Shown: positions 59,317 to 64,000 of the stretch, piece by piece
Layout: the number at the start of each line of letters is the position of its first letter
How positions within the stretch are numbered: the stretch's first letter is position 1
Source of the DNA: Photobacterium angustum
GTDB lineage: Bacteria > Pseudomonadota > Gammaproteobacteria > Enterobacterales > Vibrionaceae
DNA length: 64,000 nt
Reading direction: 5' to 3'
NCBI RefSeq assembly: GCF_003026365.1
Contig: NZ_PYOM01000022.1
Coordinates: forward strand, 18,023-82,022
Notes under the pieces: generated by a model
Seen by the model: only the letters and a program-made list of their open reading frames with translations
Told to the model about the DNA's origin: nothing
Database searches by the model: none
Program-made: the position numbers and the translations under genes

Positions 59317-60018
59317 CTATTGATTAACTTTCTCGATCTGATTAACGGTTATTTGTTGTTCAGTCACGGAGAAGTGAACATTAAAATCAAACAAATGTAC
59401 TGCATATTGTTTGAGATCGGGTTTACCTTTCTTATAAGCAGGGCGAGGATCTTGGGATAATACTTCGCTGATCACCGCTTGATAATAGGCTTTGTTTTTT
59501 GATGGTAGTTGGTTGAGTGCTATTTCGCTAAAACACACTGGCATTAGATCCGGTGGGCTTGAAGCAAAGCCGCCTTGTGCTTGGGATAAACTATCGGAAT
59601 AAGGGATATAAGGCTTTATATCAACAATTGGGGTTCCATTAACGAGATCGACACCACCGAGTTCAATGATCACATTGCCGTTTTCATGACGAACCCCTTT
59701 TAATTCGACCGCAGACATACCAATCCCATTTGGGCGGAATGTGGCACGGCTGGCAAACACACCAATACGTTCATTACCACCCAATCGAGGCGGTCTAACA
59801 GTTGGGCGCCATCCGGCTTCTAAATTTTGATCAAATAAAAATAATAACCACAAATGACTAAATTGCTCTAGGCCTCTTACCGCTTCCATTGAATTTGCAG
59901 TACCTTGTAAAACAATTTCAGAACGCGCACTCGGCACCAATCCTGGCTGCCGAGGAACAGCAAACTTTTCTTTATAAGGGGAGTGGATAATGCCGATAGG
60001 TTCGATGTTATAAGACAT
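59317..60018 (-). CDS. trmO: tRNA (N6-threonylcarbamoyladenosine(37)-N6)-methyltransferase TrmO
   Basis: SAM-dependent N6-methylation of t6A37 in tRNA-Thr. 233 aa beginning SYNIEPIGIIHSPYKEKF; conserved FAVPRQPGLVPSA, GLEQFSHLWLLFLFDQ, WRPTVRPPRLGGNERIGVF, RPNGIGMSAVEL. ATG 60018 aligns with E. coli TrmO (YaeB/TsaA); an ATG-less extension to 60042 has no family support. Together with tcdA it is a second t6A37-modifying gene in the window. Confidence 0.94.
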   Translation of the reverse strand: MSYNIEPIGIIHSPYKEKFAVPRQPGLVPSARSEIVLQGTANSMEAVRGLEQFSHLWLLFLFDQNLEAGWRPTVRPPRLGGNERIGVFASRATFRPNGIGMSAVELKGVRHENGNVIIELGGVDLVNGTPIVDIKPYIPYSDSLSQAQGGFASSPPDLMPVCFSEIALNQLPSKNKAYYQAVISEVLSQDPRPAYKKGKPDLKQYAVHLFDFNVHFSVTEQQITVNQIEKVNQ

Positions 60019-60062
60019 GGAATGAAGCCAACTAGAAGTCAAAAGAGCTGAGAATATAGCAT

Positions 60063-60092
60063 AAAAAAGGGTAGGTGCTGAGACCTACCCGA
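60063..60092 (-). terminator. Terminator after metQ
   Basis: GGGTAGGT (60069-60076) pairs with ACCTACCC (60083-60090). On the minus strand TTTTTT follows the stem, ending metNIQ. Confidence 0.88.
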
Positions 60093-60120
60093 TAAGTACA
60101 TGGTTAGTAGAAAGTAGGGG

Positions 60121-60936
60121 TTACCAACCTTTTACAACACCACCATTAAAGATATTTTTTGCAGAGTTATATACATCTTCAGATTGGTACGCTTGAACAA
60201 ATTTCTTCACATTCTCAGCATCAACATTGTCTTTACGAGAAACGATAAGATTCACATACGGTGATTCTTTATCTTCTACAAACACACCGTCACGCTCAGG
60301 CGTTAAGTTAATGCTACTTGCGTAAGTTGTGTTAATAACAGCAAGTGCCACATCATCTAAAGAGCGAGGGAGTTGTGCCGCTTCCAGCTCTACAATCTTT
60401 AAGTTTTTCGGGTTTTCTACAATATCTAATACTGTTGCAGTTAAACCAGAACCGTCTTTTAGTTTAATTAGGCCTTGCTGTTGAAGTAGTAGCAATGAAC
60501 GACCAAGGTTGGTTGGATCGTTTGGTACTGCCACTTTATCGCCATCTTTTAGTTCATCAACAGATTTAATTGAGTTTGAGTAACCTGCGATTGGGTAAAC
60601 AAAAGTATTTCCCGCTACCGCAAACTTATAACCACGATCCTTAATTTGTTGATCAAGATATGGCTTGTGTTGGAAAGCATTTGCATCAATAGAGCCTTCT
60701 TCTAATGCCGCATTCGGTGATACGTAATCGGTAAATGAGACCAACTCGACATCTAAGCCGTATTTTTCCTTAGCCTGCTTCGCGGCAACTTCTGCCACTT
60801 GCTCTTCGGCTCCTGCCATGACGCCAATTTTTACTTTATTGTTATCAACAACAGCTTCTTTTTCACTACAGCCAGTTAGTGATAGTGCTGCAGCAACACC
60901 TGCAAGAGCAAAAACATGTTTTAGATTAAACGCCAT
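60121..60936 (-). CDS. metQ: D-/L-methionine-binding lipoprotein MetQ
   Basis: Substrate-binding component of the MetNIQ importer. 271-aa lipoprotein: signal ending in SLTGC (Cys ~23), then VKIGVMAGAEEQVAEVA, FTDYVSPNAALEEGSIDANAFQHKPYLD, VAVPNDPTNLGRSL and FNGGVVKGW at the C-terminus, all NlpA/MetQ family features. Last gene of the operon. Confidence 0.96.
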   Translation of the reverse strand: MAFNLKHVFALAGVAAALSLTGCSEKEAVVDNNKVKIGVMAGAEEQVAEVAAKQAKEKYGLDVELVSFTDYVSPNAALEEGSIDANAFQHKPYLDQQIKDRGYKFAVAGNTFVYPIAGYSNSIKSVDELKDGDKVAVPNDPTNLGRSLLLLQQQGLIKLKDGSGLTATVLDIVENPKNLKIVELEAAQLPRSLDDVALAVINTTYASSINLTPERDGVFVEDKESPYVNLIVSRKDNVDAENVKKFVQAYQSEDVYNSAKNIFNGGVVKGW

Positions 60937-60977
60937 ACAATTTCTCCTTAAAATGGGGTTTTCCTTAAAGTGTTTGA

Positions 60978-61664
60978 TTATCGATGATCAAAACGTTTAA
61001 CGAGGTAATCACCAACAGATTGAATAATTTGTACCAGTATTATTAGAACAACTACGGTGATAGCCATGACTGTGCCATCAAAACGTTGGTAACCGTAACG
61101 AATACCCACATCACCTAAACCGCCACCACCTACAGTACCCGCCATCGCGGAATAACTGACTAGGGTAACAAGAGTGATCGTTACCGCATTGATGATGCCT
61201 GGTAATGCTTCTGGTAATAATACTTTTTGAATAATTTGGAGTGGGGTGGCTCCCATAGATTGCGCTGCTTCAACTAAGCCCGATGGGATCTCTAATAGTG
61301 CCCCTTCAACTAAACGAGCAATAAAAGGGATGGCACCAACAGCAAGAGGAACTATCGCAGCAGCAGTACCAATTGAACTACCGACAACAAAGCGGGTAAA
61401 TGGAATGATCGCAACCAGTAGAATAATAAAAGGGATTGATCGCCCAATATTAACGATGATGCCAAGAATATTATTAACGGTAGTATTCTCTAACAAACCA
61501 TTTTTTTTCGTTAAATGAAGGATGACACCCAAAGGAATACCAATAACAAAACCAATCAGTCCAGACACGAACACCATGATTAATGTTTGTCCTAATGCTT
61601 CAATCAGTAAATCAATCAGGCGGGTATTTTGTTGCCACCATAGGGTTAAATCATTAAGCGACAT
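60978..61664 (-). CDS. metI: Methionine ABC transporter permease MetI
   Basis: 228-aa inner-membrane permease with about five helices; EAA-type loop [28 protein letters not shown] contacts MetN. ATG 61664 is chosen over the longer frame to 61682; it overlaps the metN stop by 11 nt, so the two are coupled. Confidence 0.95.
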   Translation of the reverse strand: MSLNDLTLWWQQNTRLIDLLIEALGQTLIMVFVSGLIGFVIGIPLGVILHLTKKNGLLENTTVNNILGIIVNIGRSIPFIILLVAIIPFTRFVVGSSIGTAAAIVPLAVGAIPFIARLVEGALLEIPSGLVEAAQSMGATPLQIIQKVLLPEALPGIINAVTITLVTLVSYSAMAGTVGGGGLGDVGIRYGYQRFDGTVMAITVVVLIILVQIIQSVGDYLVKRFDHR

Positions 61665-62688
61665 AGCCAAGCACCTCAACATTCACTTTATTTTGACGTA
61701 GAAAATTGACAGCATTCTCAACAGAGCTTTGATCACCGAAAAACTCTGCCAACATCAGTCCAAATTTTACTCCTCCCGCATAATCCATATCTGAACTAAG
61801 AATGCTGATATCTAAGCCAAACTTACGTGTTACTTGGCTGATCAGTGGTGCATCAACAGAAGCACCGGTGAACTCTAAACGAATAAGAGGGTATGAGTTT
61901 TCAACTTGAGTTTGCGTCATGCGAGCTTGGTAGTCTGCTGGTATCGACAAATCCAAGGTTGAGCGAATAAAGTCTTTGGCTAATTCGGTTTTTGGATGTG
62001 AGAAAATATCACCGACTGATCCTTGTTCTACTAATTTACCGTCACCAATAATCGCCACCTCACTACAGATACGTTTTACTACATCCATTTCATGGGTAAT
62101 AAGCAAAATAGTTAGGTCTAGCTTTCGATTAATTTCTTGCAGTAGCTCAAGTATCGAATGTGTGGTGGCAGGATCTAATGCGCTGGTGGCTTCATCACAG
62201 AGTAAAACTTTTGGATCAGAGGCTAACGCACGAGCGATAGCGACACGCTGCTTTTGTCCACCACTTAAATTTGCTGGGTAGCTTAAGTGTTTGTCCTCAA
62301 GACCGACTAAAGCTAGTAACTCAGTCACTTTTGTTTTTATTGCCGTTTTATTGGTATTGGCTAACTCAAGAGGCAAAGCAACATTATCAAAAACTGTGCG
62401 AGATGAAAGTAGATTAAAATGTTGGAAAATCATACCTATTTTGCGACGAGCCAAAGTGAGCTTTTGGTTCGACAGAGTAGTAAGATCAATACCATCGACA
62501 ATCACTTGACCATTAGAAGGGCGTTCTAACAAATTAACGCAGCGAATGAGGGTACTTTTCCCTGCACCGGATGAGCCAATAACACCAAAGATAGTACCTT
62601 GCTTAATAGTAAGGTTTATATCGCTTAATGCGTTTATAGCCTTATCACCTTGATAGAAGACTTTATTGAGTTGCTTTATTTCTATCAT
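61654..62688 (-). CDS. metN: Methionine ABC transporter ATP-binding protein MetN
   Basis: 344-aa ATPase: Walker [14 protein letters not shown] (~residue 38), signature [15 protein letters not shown], Walker [14 protein letters not shown]-loop LITHEMDVV, and a C-terminal NIL domain (~residues 265-344) through which methionine trans-inhibits transport. First gene of metNIQ; promoter and MetJ sites are upstream. Confidence 0.97.
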   Translation of the reverse strand: MIEIKQLNKVFYQGDKAINALSDINLTIKQGTIFGVIGSSGAGKSTLIRCVNLLERPSNGQVIVDGIDLTTLSNQKLTLARRKIGMIFQHFNLLSSRTVFDNVALPLELANTNKTAIKTKVTELLALVGLEDKHLSYPANLSGGQKQRVAIARALASDPKVLLCDEATSALDPATTHSILELLQEINRKLDLTILLITHEMDVVKRICSEVAIIGDGKLVEQGSVGDIFSHPKTELAKDFIRSTLDLSIPADYQARMTQTQVENSYPLIRLEFTGASVDAPLISQVTRKFGLDISILSSDMDYAGGVKFGLMLAEFFGDQSSVENAVNFLRQNKVNVEVLGYVA

Positions 62689-62798
62689 TGAACGTCCTGC
62701 TCCTAGATAAAACTATTGTATGATCTTGAAAAACTATTGTATAAATTTATGGTTATTTGTTTTATTAGGGTTAAATAAGTAATCAACCTGAAATCATG

Positions 62799-62827
62799 AT
62801 GCTATGTGCTATCATAAAAACTGTCAA
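62799..62827 (-). promoter_or_regulatory. metN promoter
   Basis: On the minus strand a perfect TTGACA (62827-62822), 17 nt, then TAGCAT (62804-62799). This leaves a leader of roughly 100 nt before metN. Confidence 0.72.
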
Positions 62828-62836
62828 TAGCTATTT

Positions 62837-62860
62837 TTACGGCTAGACGTCCAAACGGCT
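62837..62860. promoter_or_regulatory. Three tandem MetJ boxes
   Basis: Adjacent 8-mers TTACGGCT, AGACGTCC and AAACGGCT match the met box AGACGTCT at 5, 7 and 6 of 8 positions. They lie just upstream of the metN -35, where MetJ-SAM dimers would bind cooperatively and repress. Confidence 0.72.
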
Positions 62861-62949
62861 ATGTTGTGAGCATTAATCAATAACGAGTACTTTTCATAAT
62901 TAACTCGTGCCATAATCTAAAAAATTTATGATTTAAGAGGGCTATTCTT

Positions 62950-63504
62950 TTGGCCAAACCAGCAGTCTTTATTGACCGTGATGGCGTGATTAATGTTGAT
63001 CACGGCTATGTACATACCGTTGATGATTTCGAATACATTGAAGGTGTATTTGAGGCATGTAAAAAATTCAAAGAGATGGGTTATCTACTCGTATTGGTGA
63101 CTAACCAATCAGGTATCGCTCGCGGTATGTTTAGCGAAGATGAATTTACTTCATTAACAGAGTGGATGGATTGGAACTTTGTAGATAATGGTGTTGAGTT
63201 CGACGGTATTTACTATTGCCCGCACCACGCAACAAAAGGGCAAGGTGATTACTTGCAAGATTGTGATTGCCGTAAACCAAAACCAGGTATGTTTATTTCA
63301 GCTCGCGATTTCTTAAAAATTGACATGTCACAATCTGTAATGATTGGTGATAAAGCTGATGATATGAAAGCGGCGACTGCTGCTGATGTTGCTTTAAAGG
63401 TACTCGTACGTACAGGTAAGCCAATCACTGAAGAAGGTGAGTCGATGGCGAATGTGGTACTTGATAGTATTGCTGATGTACCAGAGTGGTTGGCTAAACA
63501 ATAG
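62950..63504 (+). CDS. gmhB: D-glycero-beta-D-manno-heptose-1,7-bisphosphate 7-phosphatase
   Basis: HAD-family phosphatase of ADP-heptose synthesis for the lipopolysaccharide core. 184 aa; nucleophile motif [27 protein letters not shown], zinc-site cysteine/histidine cluster [10 protein letters not shown]...[11 protein letters not shown], and [12 protein letters not shown]. Start TTG 62950 with AGAGGG upstream. As in E. coli, it lies between metN and an rRNA operon. Confidence 0.95.
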   Translation: MAKPAVFIDRDGVINVDHGYVHTVDDFEYIEGVFEACKKFKEMGYLLVLVTNQSGIARGMFSEDEFTSLTEWMDWNFVDNGVEFDGIYYCPHHATKGQGDYLQDCDCRKPKPGMFISARDFLKIDMSQSVMIGDKADDMKAATAADVALKVLVRTGKPITEEGESMANVVLDSIADVPEWLAKQ

Positions 63505-63554
63505 AAGTAGAATGCCATTGCTGATTAGTAATAGTAGAAATCAATGAATATAAA

Positions 63555-63590
63555 CAAAGCAGCGAATCTTACGCTGCTTTGTTGTTTTTA
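63555..63590 (+). terminator. Terminator after gmhB
   Basis: AAAGCAGCG pairs with CGCTGCTTT across AATCTTA, followed by GTTGTTTTT. Confidence 0.8.
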
Positions 63591-63693
63591 AATGATTGGT
63601 AGTGTTATTACGTAAAAAACGATCGAACAAATGCTTTTTTGATTAAAATTCACCCAAACGATCTCGGCCTAATAAAAAAAGCCCAAAAAACTA

Positions 63694-63721
63694 TTGTCAG
63701 CTAAAAAAATCTCCCTATAAT
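63694..63721 (+). promoter_or_regulatory. rRNA operon promoter (P1-like)
   Basis: TTGTCA (63694-63699) and a perfect TATAAT (63716-63721) with the 16-nt spacer typical of rrn P1, a GCGACC discriminator and an AT-rich UP-like region upstream (about 63670-63693). The downstream ACTGACACGG also matches rrn promoters. Confidence 0.88.
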
Positions 63722-63962
63722 GCGACCTCACTGACACGGAGCAAGCCACTGGCTAGCAACGAAATCAGTATTGTTCTTTAACAATTTGACCATGCAATCT
63801 GTGTGGGCACTCGTTGAAACGTTAAGTCGAAAGATTTATCAATGATACTAGTGACCAAAACGATAGAAATATCGGCACAGTCAATTCAAATATCCTAACT
63901 AGCTTCTAGTTAGCGGTATTTTAACAGTATTCATTGAGCCGGTCGAAAGACCAACAAAACTT
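63722..63962 (+). promoter_or_regulatory. rRNA leader with boxA antitermination site
   Basis: TGTTCTTTAACAA at 63772-63784 is boxA, followed by the conserved ATCTGTGTGGGCACTCG of rrn leaders. A possible boxB hairpin (ACTG/CAGT) precedes boxA. The remainder up to 16S carries processing-stem sequence. Confidence 0.85.
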
Positions 63963-64000
63963 TAATTGAAGAGTTTGATCATGGCTCAGATTGAACGCTG
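63963..64000 (+). rRNA. rrs: 16S ribosomal RNA, first ~38 nt (cut by window end)
   Basis: AATTGAAGAGTTTGATCATG followed by GCTCAGATTGAACGCTG is the universal 5' end of bacterial 16S rRNA. The rest of the operon is outside the window. Confidence 0.97.

Noticed and set aside
62689..62798. SAM riboswitch in the metN leader
   Set aside because: No multi-helix fold or terminator is visible in about 110 nt, and the MetJ boxes explain regulation.

Overview
The window is chromosomal DNA of a gammaproteobacterium of the family Vibrionaceae. It has low-to-moderate GC, gene order shared with both Escherichia coli and Vibrio, and lineage-typical small families (DUF2850, DUF3301, DUF3549, DUF2789). Photobacterium is my best guess, from overall impression only; no search was run. 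Nearly all of it is conserved core genome. I see no prophage, insertion sequence, CRISPR array or integron.

Layout. (1) 1-9.5 kb: the end of recB, then recD, a small DUF5993-like/DsbB-family pair, argA, a DUF2850 gene facing a 71-aa unknown, mltA and tcdA. (2) 9.5-17 kb: csdA-csdE (cysteine desulfurase and sulfur acceptor), the GcvB small RNA divergent from gcvA, an alpha/beta hydrolase, a DUF423 membrane protein, rlmM, xni and ppnN. (3) 17-24 kb: a degenerate GGDEF protein (SSDEF), a TPR membrane protein whose C-terminus looks like a second eroded GGDEF domain, queF, syd, a DUF2310 zinc-ribbon protein and two small proteins. (4) 24.2-26.35 kb: the highlight, three tandem csrB-type CsrA-sequestering RNAs. 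Each has a GacA/UvrY-type palindrome about 186 nt upstream, a similar promoter and a strong terminator. (5) 26.3-29.5 kb: DUF3301, DUF3549, yqcC, truC and a YqcA-like flavodoxin. Syd, csrB and yqcC are also neighbours in E. coli, so the locus is ancestral and the multiplication is local.

(6) 29.6-52.9 kb: a second conserved block: glnD, map, then rpsB-tsf-pyrH-frr-uppS-cdsA-ispC-rseP-bamA-skp-lpxD-fabZ-lpxA-lpxB-rnhB-dnaE-accA. It covers translation, undecaprenyl and isoprenoid synthesis, CDP-diacylglycerol, outer-membrane protein assembly, lipid A, replication and fatty-acid synthesis. (7) 53-64 kb: tilS, an Mtr-like tryptophan permease behind a TrpR-operator-like palindrome, DUF4250 and yaeP, a canonical diguanylate cyclase, proS, trmO, the methionine importer metNIQ with upstream MetJ boxes, gmhB, and the promoter, leader and first bases of a 16S rRNA gene. 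The order metN-gmhB-rrs matches E. coli at rrnH.

Regulatory themes are the Gac/Csr system (three csrB copies), c-di-GMP (one intact and two degenerate GGDEF proteins), GcvA/GcvB, MetJ, a putative TrpR site and S2 autoregulation. Starts were adjusted from the longest open frame where a ribosome binding site or family length favoured an internal codon; each such case is noted.
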